A program made the position numbers and the translations under genes. The notes under the pieces were generated by a model that saw nothing but the letters and a program-made list of their open reading frames with translations, was not told where the DNA came from and ran no database searches. Source: Oceanospirillaceae bacterium (GTDB taxonomy: Bacteria > Pseudomonadota > Gammaproteobacteria > Pseudomonadales > Balneatricaceae). From it: a stretch of 51,647 nucleotides of DNA. The stretch covers positions 1-51,647 of the forward strand of contig JABXIM010000170.1 in assembly GCA_013373085.1 (NCBI GenBank). The letters are read 5' to 3'. The stretch's first letter is position 1, and each line of letters begins with the position of its first letter. Below, in pieces: positions 11,697-19,386 of the stretch.

Positions 11697-11887
11697 CTAG
11701 AATACCTTTTGGAGCAGGTGTAACGAGGTGAAATACCTTTTGGTACCTGGACGGATTTCTGTATGAATAATTTATTCAATAAAATCAACATGTTGTGGTT
11801 CCGTCACGAGAGTGGACTATGAATAAAAGGTATACCTTCTAATAATTATAATGAGGCCGAAGGCCTCATTAACAGGCTGTTATAGCC
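11697..11887. repeat. AT-rich leader of the cassette cluster with short repeats
   Basis: Base composition drops sharply after 11625. The stretch holds two copies of AATACCTTTTGG (about 11700 and 11733), an inverted relative AAAAGGTATA near 11826, a perfect palindrome TGAATAATTTATTCA (11764-11778), a hairpin AATGAGGCC-GAA-GGCCTCATT (about 11850-11870) and TAACAGGCTGTTATAG just before the first cassette gene. It may be a decayed attC or attI, or a promoter region for the cassettes. No gene is seen here. Confidence 0.4.
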
Positions 11888-11899
11888 GAGGATAGGTAG

Positions 11900-12292
11900 G
11901 TGCCATTTAATTTATCAGAAGAAAAATTATCCCAAACTGAAAAAGAGTTGGGAGGGAAGTTGCCACACGAATACCGTGAAGCAATGAAATTGGATAATGG
12001 TGGCGAAGTATCAACGGACGAAGATGATTGGGAGTTCTATCCGATTAAAGATACATCTGATAGAAAGAGGCTCTCGCGTACTTGCAACCACATAATTAAT
12101 GAAACTGAGACATGCAGAGGCTTTGGTAACTTCCCAGAAGAAGCGGTAGCAATTGCTGGTAATGGTTTAGGCGACCAAATGGTTTTTATCAAAGAGTCCG
12201 GCCAGTTCCAAAGTAAGGTTTATTTGTGGCTTCATGAAACAGGCGAGTTGCAGGAATTGGCAGGAACATTCAATGAGATTGAAAGGCTATAA
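11900..12292 (+). CDS. SMI1/KNR4 (SUKH) family protein, cassette gene 1
   Basis: 130 residues from a GTG start; GAGG at 11888-11891 is correctly spaced. The pattern LSEEKLSQTEKELGGKLPHEYREAMKLDNGG is the classic SUKH/SMI1-KNR4 N-terminus, followed by FYPIKDTSD and a central AIAGNGLGDQMVF. Such proteins often act as immunity factors against polymorphic or contact-dependent toxins. No toxin gene is adjacent, so an immunity role here is inference. It is cytoplasmic with no membrane segment. Its stop codon runs directly into attC site 1, and its low GC marks it as a transferred cassette. Confidence 0.85.
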   Translation: MPFNLSEEKLSQTEKELGGKLPHEYREAMKLDNGGEVSTDEDDWEFYPIKDTSDRKRLSRTCNHIINETETCRGFGNFPEEAVAIAGNGLGDQMVFIKESGQFQSKVYLWLHETGELQELAGTFNEIERL

Positions 12293-12364
12293 CAAGGCCA
12301 AGCAGCATCGCGCACTTCGTGCGCTGGACCTCGCTACGCTCGGCCGCTGTTGGCGGCGTTATGC
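12290..12364 (+). other. attC-like site 1
   Basis: 75 bp from TAACAAG (overlapping the stop of the preceding gene) to the core GTTATGC. Inner arms CCAAgCAGC and GCTGTTGG pair with one extra-helical G. The centre contains a GCGCAC-TTC-GTGCGC hairpin. Expected recombination point: after the G of GTTATGC. Confidence 0.85.
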
Positions 12365-12379
12365 AGTAAGGAGAAGTCG

Positions 12380-12796
12380 GTGCTAAAGCCCGTAATACAG
12401 GAAGAAAAAACAGGTTGCGGAATTGCGTCTGTGGCCAATATTCTGGGTAAAACCTACCCGGAAATGAAGGCAGTAGCAAACGCTATGGGGATCTATGCCG
12501 AAGATAAGTCGCTTTGGTCTGATACACAATATGTCAGGGAAATGTTGTCCAATGCAGGAGTCGAGACGTCTTCCGATGAAATTCCTTTTGAATCATGGGG
12601 CGGTCTGCCTGATCTGGCATTACTGTCCATCAAGCACCATCAGGAAGGTGGTAAAAATTTCTGGCATTGGGTTGTTTTCAAGCGCCTGGATGGCCAAGAG
12701 TTTGTTTTGGATTCAGCAAGTTACCTGGCATCCAACATTCGGACGGACTTCGATGAAATGCAGCCCAAGTGGTTTATTGAGGTCACAAATGTATAA
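12380..12796 (+). CDS. C39-like papain-fold peptidase domain protein, cassette gene 2
   Basis: 138 residues from the GTG at 12380. The frame is open from 12350, but that start lies inside the attC site, whereas AGGAG at 12369-12373 is ideal for 12380. The N-terminal VIQEEKTGCGIASVANILG has the Gln-then-Cys spacing of C39-type cysteine peptidases, WHWVVF supplies a candidate catalytic His and FVLDSA the Asp. So a complete Cys-His-Asp set seems present in a stand-alone cytoplasmic domain without transporter fusion. Such domains either cut double-glycine leader peptides or act in bacterial conflict; no substrate is visible. Its stop overlaps attC site 2. Confidence 0.75.
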   Translation: MLKPVIQEEKTGCGIASVANILGKTYPEMKAVANAMGIYAEDKSLWSDTQYVREMLSNAGVETSSDEIPFESWGGLPDLALLSIKHHQEGGKNFWHWVVFKRLDGQEFVLDSASYLASNIRTDFDEMQPKWFIEVTNV

Positions 12797-12880
12797 CAAG
12801 CCGCAGCAGTCGCTCCCGTGGGTCGCAGGGACCGCCAAAACGCTGCGCTTATTTGTCGGCCCCTGTGCGGGGCGTTAGCA
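12794..12880 (+). other. attC-like site 2
   Basis: 87 bp from TAACAAG to GTTAGCA. Arms CCGCAgCAG and CTGTGCGG pair with one bulged G. It starts in the stop codon of the C39-like gene. The terminal core departs from the GTTRRRY consensus at its last positions. Confidence 0.8.
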
Positions 12881-12897
12881 CTCAAGAGAGTTGAAGC

Positions 12898-13227
12898 ATG
12901 TCATCAGTCCCAGAGAAAGATTGGAAGACATTCAGAAAGCTCAAGGATGAGTTATTATCCAGTGCATGTGAACGTGTGTTTCAGAGAGTTAATGACTTGT
13001 CAGCATCTCGTACGGGTCGAGTACATAAAGCGTACTTGGAACTTTATAGCCTAATCCAAAAAGAAAACTTGGCTATCGAAGAAATGTTTGATGATCTTCG
13101 GCGTAGTAACGCTCTGTTAAAATTATCTGCTCTGCGGCGACATGGAATATTAACTGATGAGCATATGATAAAATTCACAGACGAAACTAGAAATAGAATC
13201 AATGAATTAGTCAATTTTATGTGCTAA
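12898..13227 (+). CDS. Hypothetical cassette protein 3
   Basis: 109 residues, ATG start 17 bp after attC site 2, with AGAG upstream. Rich in charged residues and predicted mostly helical (KDWKTFRKLKDELLSSACER, then KAYLELYSLIQKENLAIEEM). No signal peptide, membrane segment or recognised motif. AT-rich with non-host codon use. Proteins of this size and composition are common in integron cassettes and mostly have no known role. The stop runs into attC site 3. Not recognised beyond this. Confidence 0.75.
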   Translation: MSSVPEKDWKTFRKLKDELLSSACERVFQRVNDLSASRTGRVHKAYLELYSLIQKENLAIEEMFDDLRRSNALLKLSALRRHGILTDEHMIKFTDETRNRINELVNFMC

Positions 13228-13308
13228 CAGGACCATAAACTCGGACCCCAAAAAGCGCCGCTCCTTCGTCGCTCTGCTTTTTAGGCCCGGTTATGGCAGA
13301 CGTTAGAA
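13225..13308 (+). other. attC-like site 3
   Basis: 84 bp from TAACAGG (in the stop codon) to GTTAGAA. Arms ACCATAAaC and GGTTATGG pair with one bulged A, and the inner stem AAAAAGCG/GCTTTTT frames a variable centre. Confidence 0.8.
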
Positions 13309-13318
13309 GTGCTTAGAT

Positions 13319-13795
13319 ATGAGTGAAATTGAATTTGTAAGTTTCGATCAGGTAGAACCAGAAGATCTACTGCTTATTGTTAATAATCAGGCGTTGAGAA
13401 AACACTTGGTTGATCATCCACTCTTTGATTCTGTTAGCATTAAAGAGTGGATGAATGGAAAAATTCAAACAGATTCTATACCTGGCTGCCGCATTAGGGT
13501 GGTATTCGTAGGCGGGATACTTGCTGGCTGGTGTGGGATCCAGCCAGATGATAATGGCTTTGAAATAGCAATTGTTATCTCCAAAGAGTTTTGGGGTTTT
13601 GGTATCTCAGTATTCAGTTCCTTGATGTGCTGGGCCAAAGAGCTAGGGCACCAGGAAATAGTGTTTCATTTGCTGGAAACTCGCCCTGAATATAAGGCCT
13701 TAAAAAGAAAGGCTACCAAAGTTAAAAAAACAGAACTTTTGGGACGAAGGTTTACAACCTATTATATATCGGTAGATAAATGGTACGCAGAGTAG
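13319..13795 (+). CDS. GNAT-family N-acetyltransferase, cassette gene 4
   Basis: 158 residues, ATG start 10 bp after attC site 3. The fold pattern fits GNAT acetyltransferases: an N-terminal helix pair, VVFVGGILAGWCGIQPDDNGFEIAIVIS as strands beta3-beta4, then SKEFWGFGISVFSSLMCWAKELG in the position of motif A (normally Q/RxxGxG/A). Here that reads EFWGFGIS, so the acetyl-CoA loop is recognisable but slightly unusual. The C-terminal half is short and basic (KALKRKATKVKKTELL). Substrate unknown; GNAT genes are frequent integron cargo. attC site 4 follows 4 bp after the stop. Confidence 0.75.
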   Translation: MSEIEFVSFDQVEPEDLLLIVNNQALRKHLVDHPLFDSVSIKEWMNGKIQTDSIPGCRIRVVFVGGILAGWCGIQPDDNGFEIAIVISKEFWGFGISVFSSLMCWAKELGHQEIVFHLLETRPEYKALKRKATKVKKTELLGRRFTTYYISVDKWYAE

Positions 13796-13799
13796 CTTC

Positions 13800-13877
13800 T
13801 AACAAGTTGCAGCAGTTTGCGCCTGCGCCTGCGGCGCCGGACGCTCGTACCTCGCGCCGCTGTACTAAGCGTTATAT
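13800..13877 (+). other. attC-like site 4
   Basis: 78 bp from TAACAAG to GTTATAT. Inner arms TTGCAGCAG and GCTGTACTAA pair imperfectly around a GC-rich centre (GCGCCTGCGCCTGCGGCGCC). Weaker than sites 1-3 but with the same layout and strand. Confidence 0.7.
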
Positions 13878-13917
13878 CTTCATTCAACTCAATTGATAGC
13901 GAAACTACTGTAATCTG

Positions 13918-14514
13918 ATGTTTAAAACTAAGTCTCAAGCTACAGAATTTCATACTAAGCATGAAACACATAGAGAAACATTATTAAAGTTTATAGCTCT
14001 TGCACTAATTCTTGTGGCTTATTTTATATATATGAGCTGGAAGTATGATGCATCTACAGGCTTTGCCGTTGCAGTGTTGTCCTGGAGTTTTTTTGTACTA
14101 TGTACTCCGGTTGCAGATGGTGGTTTTATTTTAGCATTTCCAATTCGTTTACTATTTGGTATTAGGATGTCAATAACGCAGGTAGTGTTGTGGTTTGTTG
14201 CTATAGCTCTTAATGTGTTTATGTTGATTTCTGCATCCAATACATATGATTTGACATTTCTGACCAGGCTACTAAAGCATATTTTAACCGTGCCCTACCC
14301 ATACTGGGGTATTCTAATATTAAGCGCTGCGGGAACGCTTCTATCAATATATTTCGGTGATGAAATGATGGATGTGACATCACACAAAGACCGGGTAATG
14401 CATCATCGTCATGGTATGAAATACCGAACAGTTCTTGTCGCAGGACTAGGCATCTTAACCGTTATTTCTTACTACTATTTATTGGATAGTTTAAATGTAG
14501 TATTACCAAAATAA
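13918..14514 (+). CDS. Integral membrane protein of unknown function, cassette gene 5
   Basis: 198 residues, ATG start. About five hydrophobic membrane segments: FIALALILVAYFIYMSW, GFAVAVLSWSFFVLCTPV, VVLWFVAIALNVFMLIS, YWGILILSAAGTLLSIYFG and VLVAGLGILTVISYYYLL. A soluble histidine-rich loop (HKDRVMHHRHGMKYRT) precedes the last helix. No family recognised. Very AT-rich (host-unlike) and bounded by attC sites on both sides, so it is a cassette gene. The 40-bp leader has no strong ribosome site. Confidence 0.75.
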   Translation: MFKTKSQATEFHTKHETHRETLLKFIALALILVAYFIYMSWKYDASTGFAVAVLSWSFFVLCTPVADGGFILAFPIRLLFGIRMSITQVVLWFVAIALNVFMLISASNTYDLTFLTRLLKHILTVPYPYWGILILSAAGTLLSIYFGDEMMDVTSHKDRVMHHRHGMKYRTVLVAGLGILTVISYYYLLDSLNVVLPK

Positions 14515-14532
14515 TGTGACCGTGTATAAATA

Positions 14533-14601
14533 TAACAATACGCTCGTTCGGACGTTCACTACGCTGCACTTCGTTCTCGCTGCACAGCTTAGTCGTTAGG
14601 G
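14533..14601 (+). other. attC-like site 5
   Basis: 69 bp from TAACAAT to GTTAGGG. Arms TACGCTCG and CAGCTTAG pair partly, with internal CTCGTTCGG and TTCGTTCTCGCTGCA. It starts 18 bp after the previous stop, and the next gene starts 6 bp after it. Confidence 0.7.
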
Positions 14602-14606
14602 AACCT

Positions 14607-14920
14607 ATGATAATTCGGAGAGCGATAGGAACTGATGTGCCAAAATTAGCTAGCCTGGTTAGGTCACTTGCACATTACTACCTTAACGATCCAAGCGAAG
14701 AGTTACCTTCATGGCTCTCGGCAACCCTGACCCATGAGGCGTTTACATCGAGATTTGTAAATGCCGAGTACATGAACTTCGTACTTGAAGATGTTGGTTC
14801 TATAGTCGGCTATATCTCTATTAAGAAACCTGGAAATATTTACCATTTAAAGTTCGGTTTTTCAGAGTCAGGCGCTATTGGAACGAACGATGGTGTATCG
14901 TTTCAACCAATGGAGATTGA
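14607..14920 (+). pseudogene. GNAT acetyltransferase with internal deletion and lost 3' end, cassette gene 6
   Basis: The N-terminal half is a clear GNAT of the integron-cassette type (MIIRRAIGTDVPKLASLVRS to VGYISIKKPGNIYHL). The frame then jumps straight to FGFSESGAIGTNDG-VSFQPMEI, the normal C-terminal end of the same family. About 45 codons that should hold the acetyl-CoA-binding motif A are missing at about 14850, in frame. The family match stops near 14918, and the frame runs on into the 5' region of the M13 peptidase gene to a stop at 15041. Both the missing catalytic core and the fused tail argue it is inactive. Confidence 0.7.
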
Positions 14921-14961
14921 CGGAATAACTGAACGGGCTGGCGAGAAACGGAGGAAGCGTG

Positions 14962-17028
14962 ATGCGCAAGAGCAGGCTGCTGACGGGCACAATCGGAAGT
15001 TTCCTGTTGTTGACGAGCGTTTCTGCTCTTGCGGAAGATAGCGAGAATAGGGCCGATCCGGACAAGCTCGCTTTCTCGATCGAGAACATGGATCGGTCGG
15101 TTGATCCTGCAGACGATTTTCGGCGCTATGCGTCGGGCGGCTGGTTCGATCGCGTAGAGCGGCCTGCTGATCGGCCTGTCTATGGTTTCATGCAGATCAT
15201 GGGCGACACGATCAGCCAGCAGATGGCGAGCGTGCTGGCTGAAGCAGCCGCGACTTCCTCCTCGGCAGCAAAGGGAAGCCCGGCACAGCAGGTCGGTGCC
15301 TTGTACAACTCCTATGTCGATGTCGATCGGATCGATGGCACTGGCCTTGCCCCGATCGCCGGGGAGCTGGCGCGGCTGGAGGCCGTCGAAGGCAAGGAAG
15401 ACCTGGCCGCCTATCTGGGTGCCTTCTCGACGCGCACCGGGCAGTGGCCGTTCGTCAATGTGTCTATTTTCCAACATCTGTCCGACGTTACACGCAACGC
15501 GGTCTATTTCGAAATGGGCCACAGGGCGCTGACGATCAGCGCAATCTACGAAAGTCCGGAAGACTCGACGCTTCGCACGATCTACCGCGATTACGTGACC
15601 TCGATGCTGGAAGTGGCCGGTGTGCCTTCGGACCGCGCACGAGGGATGGCCGCAACGTCGCTCGCAATCGACACCCTGCTGCATGCAGGGCAACTTGATC
15701 CGGTCAAGAAGGTCGACAGACGCAACATAAACAACCCGCGGACGATTGAAGAACTGCGCGCTGAATCTGCCGATTTCGCAGTCGGAGCGTATCTCCAGGC
15801 TCTCGGATTGCAGATCCCGGACCGGGTTATCCTGATCGACCCGGATGCGGCCAGCACGCTTGGCAAGGTGATGGCCGCCTTCACCGTCGACGAACTAAAG
15901 GGCTATCTCAAACTGCGCCTGATCCAGTCCTTCGGGACAGTTCTGACCACGAAGTTCGAGGAGCCGAAGAAGCAGGTGAACATCGCGCTTCTTGGTGCCT
16001 ATGCCGAAAAACCGCGCGAAGAGTCGGTCGTCGAATTCATCCAGAAGACGCTGGGCCAGCCGCTGGGGCGACTTTACGTCCAGAACTTCTTTTCAAAGCC
16101 GCAGGTAGATGCGGGCCTGGACATGATCCGGCGCATCCAGGCCGCTTTTCGCAAGCGGATCGAAGCAAACGATTGGATGGCCGAAGAAACGCGCTCGGCC
16201 GCGCTGGGAAAGGTCGACGCGCTCTACTACCGTGTCGGTTATCCCGACCGTTGGATCGACTATGGCGAGGTCGAAATTGGCGACGATCCGGTGCAGAATG
16301 TGATCAACCTTCGCGAGTTTGAAATGGCCCGGATTGCGGCGAAGCAGGATGGGCCCGTCGAAATTTGGGCTTTCTCCGATCCGCTCCACACGGCCCCGAC
16401 CGTGGTCAATGCCGCCTACGATGCCCTTATTAACGGGTTCGAAGTCACTGCCGCCATCGCGCAGCCGCCCGCTTTTTCTGTAAACCGCGATGCGCCGCTC
16501 TATTTCTGCCGCCTCGGGGCAATTATCGGCCATGAAATGACCCACGGCTTCGATACCGGCGGGCGGAATTTCGATGCGAAGGGCAACCTTCGAAACTGGT
16601 GGACGGCGAGGGACGAGGCCCGTTTCGAGGCAGAGGCGCAGAAGCTGATCGACCAGGGTAATGCCTTCGAGGTGCTTCCCGGCACCTTCATGAACGGCGG
16701 TCTGACTGTGACCGAGAACCTGGCCGACATCGGCGGCATAACCCTAGCCCACGATGCCTTGATGAATTACCTCGAAGTGCACCCTGACGAGAACGTCGAG
16801 ATCGACGGCCTTAGCCCCAGCCAGCGCTGTTTCATCGCCTATTCTCAGCTCTGGGCGGAACAACGATCGGACGGGGCCATGCGGGTGCAGCTGGAAGACA
16901 ACCACGCTCCCGGCATCTATCGCGCCGTTGCCCCGCTGCAGCATCTCGAAGCCTTCTACGACGCCTTCGACATAGAAGAGGGCGATCCGATGTGGCTGCC
17001 ACCCGAAAAGCGGATCGATATCTGGTAG
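14962..17028 (+). CDS. M13 (neprilysin-like) family zinc metallopeptidase, secreted
   Basis: 688 residues, ATG at 14962 preceded by GGAGGA. Signal peptide: MRKSRLLTGTIGSFLLLTSVSALA then ED, so periplasmic or extracellular. Family marks in order: DRSVDPADDFRRYASGGW at the mature N-terminus; QPPAFSVNRDAPLYF; zinc motif HEMTHGFD with His524, Glu525 and His528; ENLADIGGITLAHDA with the third zinc ligand Glu585; and a C-terminal end GDPMWLPPEKRIDIW. The usual HEIGH is HEMTH here. GC and codon use differ from both the cassettes and the host core, and resemble sphingomonad-type alphaproteobacteria. A CPBP membrane protease gene follows 19 bp later. Confidence 0.9.
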   Translation: MRKSRLLTGTIGSFLLLTSVSALAEDSENRADPDKLAFSIENMDRSVDPADDFRRYASGGWFDRVERPADRPVYGFMQIMGDTISQQMASVLAEAAATSSSAAKGSPAQQVGALYNSYVDVDRIDGTGLAPIAGELARLEAVEGKEDLAAYLGAFSTRTGQWPFVNVSIFQHLSDVTRNAVYFEMGHRALTISAIYESPEDSTLRTIYRDYVTSMLEVAGVPSDRARGMAATSLAIDTLLHAGQLDPVKKVDRRNINNPRTIEELRAESADFAVGAYLQALGLQIPDRVILIDPDAASTLGKVMAAFTVDELKGYLKLRLIQSFGTVLTTKFEEPKKQVNIALLGAYAEKPREESVVEFIQKTLGQPLGRLYVQNFFSKPQVDAGLDMIRRIQAAFRKRIEANDWMAEETRSAALGKVDALYYRVGYPDRWIDYGEVEIGDDPVQNVINLREFEMARIAAKQDGPVEIWAFSDPLHTAPTVVNAAYDALINGFEVTAAIAQPPAFSVNRDAPLYFCRLGAIIGHEMTHGFDTGGRNFDAKGNLRNWWTARDEARFEAEAQKLIDQGNAFEVLPGTFMNGGLTVTENLADIGGITLAHDALMNYLEVHPDENVEIDGLSPSQRCFIAYSQLWAEQRSDGAMRVQLEDNHAPGIYRAVAPLQHLEAFYDAFDIEEGDPMWLPPEKRIDIW

Positions 17029-17047
17029 CACACAGAAGGATGGGATC

Positions 17048-17803
17048 ATGACTGAAGCGAAGGCAAATCCGGTCGACCACAGCCGGGACTATCCGTACTA
17101 CAACGGGCAGCCGGTCATGCTTCCCGGCACCCAGTGGCTCGTGCCGCTGGCGGGCGTAGTACTCGCCACATGGATTCTGCTCGGACAGTTTCCAATCTTT
17201 ACGGAAGGCTATTTACGGCTTGCTCCGAGCCTTCTGTTAGCGCTTCTTCCCATCATCGGTCTTGTCATCGTGGCCGGAAAGCACTGGACCGCGCTGTTCC
17301 GGAACGTTCATCTAAAAGACGTCGGATGGATGTTCGCCTTCGCGCTGTTGAATTATGCGATCGCGGTTCCGCTAGGTTTCATCACAATGGAGTTCATCGA
17401 GACCGAGCGGAATGCAGGCGTCAGCGGCTTGGCCGCCTCCGGAAATGCCGACAGGGTACTGTTCTTCGTAAACTCCATTCCCCAGCTCATCGGGGAGGAG
17501 TTGATCACGATCGTGCCGTTCCTCGCGATCCTGTACTACATGACGCAAAAGCTCGGGCTATCGATACGAAGCGCGGTGATCGCCGCCTGGTTGGCTACTG
17601 CAGTATGGTTCGCGGCTATCCACCTGCCGACTTATAACTGGAACATTCTCCAGTGCCTGATCCTTATTGGTGGAGCGAGGCTCGTGCTGACGCTCGCCTA
17701 CATCAAGACCAAGAACCTTTGGGTCTCTGCGGGGGCGCACATTCTCAACGACTGGACCACGTTTACGCTGGCACTGGTCGGCGCGAGCGTGGGGGCGGCT
17801 TGA
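17048..17803 (+). CDS. CPBP-family intramembrane (glutamic) protease
   Basis: 251 residues, ATG 19 bp after the M13 gene with GAAGGA upstream, so probably one operon. Six to eight hydrophobic helices. The CPBP/Abi signature residues are present: paired glutamates in IPQLIGEELITIVPF, a histidine in WFAAIHLPTYNW, and AGAHILNDW (His plus Asn) near the end. Relatives cleave prenylated or small membrane substrates or protect against self-made peptides. Its pairing with a secreted M13 peptidase suggests a joint peptide-processing or peptide-degrading role, which is inference. Confidence 0.85.
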   Translation: MTEAKANPVDHSRDYPYYNGQPVMLPGTQWLVPLAGVVLATWILLGQFPIFTEGYLRLAPSLLLALLPIIGLVIVAGKHWTALFRNVHLKDVGWMFAFALLNYAIAVPLGFITMEFIETERNAGVSGLAASGNADRVLFFVNSIPQLIGEELITIVPFLAILYYMTQKLGLSIRSAVIAAWLATAVWFAAIHLPTYNWNILQCLILIGGARLVLTLAYIKTKNLWVSAGAHILNDWTTFTLALVGASVGAA

Positions 17804-17947
17804 ATGTCAAGATGATAACGCCCGCACTATTTGGAAGGCTCCTGCCTGGTCGGTCGTCTTGATACCTCACGGGATCGGTCGGTTTCGTACCGTCCGGTCC
17901 AGTGGCTTTTCAGGCAGGCCACTTCGCCCCGTTGGCCGACGGCCTAT

Positions 17948-18241
17948 TCACCCGAATACCGCCATTCTCTCCAGGAAAACTCGATAGGACGCCAGCAATG
18001 CAAGTATCGCTCCGGCGGGCAGGGAAAAACAGAGCAGCCAAGGCCCGAAGCGCGGCCTGGGCCTGATCTGTAGAAGATGCGTGCCAGCCCCGATAGCGGC
18101 AAAAACCACGCCCATGGTCAGATTGCGGATTACACCGCCGGGATAGAGCAGGCCGCTGACGGATACGATCGCTGCCAGGCTCGTCCAGAGCACAAGCGAT
18201 GCGAGGTTCAGCCTTCGAAGAATCGACCTCCGGTTCATCAT
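17948..18241 (-). CDS. Small integral membrane protein
   Basis: 97 residues if it starts at the ATGATG near 18241, where AAGGGG is a good ribosome site; an upstream ATG at 18301 would add 20 residues. Three hydrophobic segments (LNLASLVLWTSLAAIVSVSGLL; NLTMGVVFAAIGAGTHLL; GPWLLCFSLPAGAILALLASY) with a basic N-terminus. No family recognised. It lies 73 bp downstream of the lipoprotein gene on the same strand and converges on the CPBP gene. GC and style match that block, so it probably arrived with it. Confidence 0.55.
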   Translation of the reverse strand: MMNRRSILRRLNLASLVLWTSLAAIVSVSGLLYPGGVIRNLTMGVVFAAIGAGTHLLQIRPRPRFGPWLLCFSLPAGAILALLASYRVFLERMAVFG

Positions 18242-18314
18242 TCCGCCCCTTGCCTTCGGGGCGTGCCATGCAGCCAGTTCTCGCCGATTGGAATTTTTCA
18301 ATGGTCTGGTCCGC

Positions 18315-19016
18315 CTATTCGGCGACGGCTTTCAGTTCGTAGCTGCGAGAAATACCCGCATCCCTGTCATTGCCCATCAGGTAGATTGTTACTTTGTATT
18401 CGCCCGTTTCCGGCGCCACGCCTGCCCAGAAATCGGCATTGTCGATCGCTCGCAAGCCGACATAAAGCGCCGCTCCGCCAGAGGGAGGCACGACATTGAA
18501 ATAGATGCTGCCGCGGCCATCGAGGCTTACATTGATAGTCTGCCCTTCGCGAGCCTCGAAGGTATATTCGGCCACCTCGTTGCCGGTCAGGGTGCCCCTA
18601 TGTGTTGTTGCGTCCGCCTCGGCCGGCGTTTCGGCCTTCGCCGGGACTGCGGGATCGAACGGGATGGAAATCATGGTGACGCCATCCACGTCACCGACAG
18701 CTTCTGCCCCCGTGCTGGCCAGCAGGGCCTTTGCTGCAGACGACGTGGCGACGCCGGGACATCCCACTAGCGTAGCTGAATCGTCGAGGTAATTGACGGT
18801 GGCATCGCTCTCGCCAAGTCGGCGGCAGGTATCGCCTGCCACCGGGTATCCATCGCCAATCACTTTCAGGGTTACAGGCCAAGCGAATTTCGCTGTTCCA
18901 GCGGTGGTCACCGCATCCGCGCTTTCGCCAGTGGCCGCATCGGTCTCGCCTTGCTGCGCGCAGCCTGCGGCGGCGAAAAGGCACGCAACCGACAGTCCAG
19001 TGAAAAAAATTCGCAT
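18315..19016 (-). CDS. Lipoprotein of unknown function
   Basis: 233 residues on the minus strand. The N-terminal MRIFFTGLSVACLFAAAGCA has a lipobox (AAGC) for lipid attachment, followed by a low-complexity Ala/Thr/Asp/Glu linker. A cysteine pair (TCRRLG and LVGCPG) sits in a first domain. A C-terminal beta-rich domain (YTFEAREGQTINVSLDGRGS to YKVTIYLMGNDRD) resembles bacterial pre-peptidase or inhibitor-type beta-sandwiches. Envelope location is firm; function is not. It diverges from the cassette-side remnant at 19.2 kb, and belongs by composition to the M13/CPBP block. Confidence 0.75.
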   Translation of the reverse strand: MRIFFTGLSVACLFAAAGCAQQGETDAATGESADAVTTAGTAKFAWPVTLKVIGDGYPVAGDTCRRLGESDATVNYLDDSATLVGCPGVATSSAAKALLASTGAEAVGDVDGVTMISIPFDPAVPAKAETPAEADATTHRGTLTGNEVAEYTFEAREGQTINVSLDGRGSIYFNVVPPSGGAALYVGLRAIDNADFWAGVAPETGEYKVTIYLMGNDRDAGISRSYELKAVAE

Positions 19017-19195
19017 CTAACGGTCTCCATTATCGAATATCGGGCAGCCAACAACAGTGACATCGAATTTTGCCTCGATGATATGCGTGACAAGTCCTGC
19101 GGCGACGTTACATGTATCTTGCATGAGTGCAAATTGCCGAGCAACATTCACAGTATGGCTTCGGAAATCAGCTATCTTGCGTTTCTGTATAAATT

Positions 19196-19386
19196 TCGAC
19201 GCCCGCGCACTCTGCTGGGGGCCTGTCGATGAAAGTGGTAAACACCCCGGTCTTGTTGTTCATAAGCTTGAAAGCCTAGCGGCCAAATTCTTATACGATC
19301 AAGTTACAGATGAAGAAGAGGAGTCCATTCCTAAAGAGGATATGGATTACATTTTTGATCAGTTCTATGCAGACAATATTCTTTAA
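19196..19386 (+). pseudogene. Possible 3' fragment of a lost gene
   Basis: A stretch of about 62 codons ending at the TAA at 19384-19386 reads like protein (GPVDESGKHPGLVVHKLESL, then acidic DEEEESIPKEDMDYIFDQFY) and is AT-richer than the block to its left. There is no plausible start or ribosome site in frame. It could be the tail of a gene cut when the M13/CPBP block was inserted. Family not recognised; chance coding is possible. Confidence 0.35.

Larger units (their letters stand above)
11852..14920 (+). mobile_element. Cluster of gene cassettes with attC sites, no integrase (CALIN-like)
   Basis: Six small AT-rich genes, all on the plus strand, alternate with five GC-rich imperfect palindromes of 69-87 bp. 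Each palindrome begins with TAAC(A) at or near a stop codon and ends in GTTA. In several, the inner arms pair except for one unpaired base on one side (CCAAgCAGC against GCTGTTGG; CCGCAgCAG against CTGTGCGG; CCATAAaC against GTTATGG). That is the hallmark of attC sites. No integron integrase is present in the window, so this fits a CALIN or a detached piece of a chromosomal integron. The right side is cut by foreign GC-rich DNA. Confidence 0.85.
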
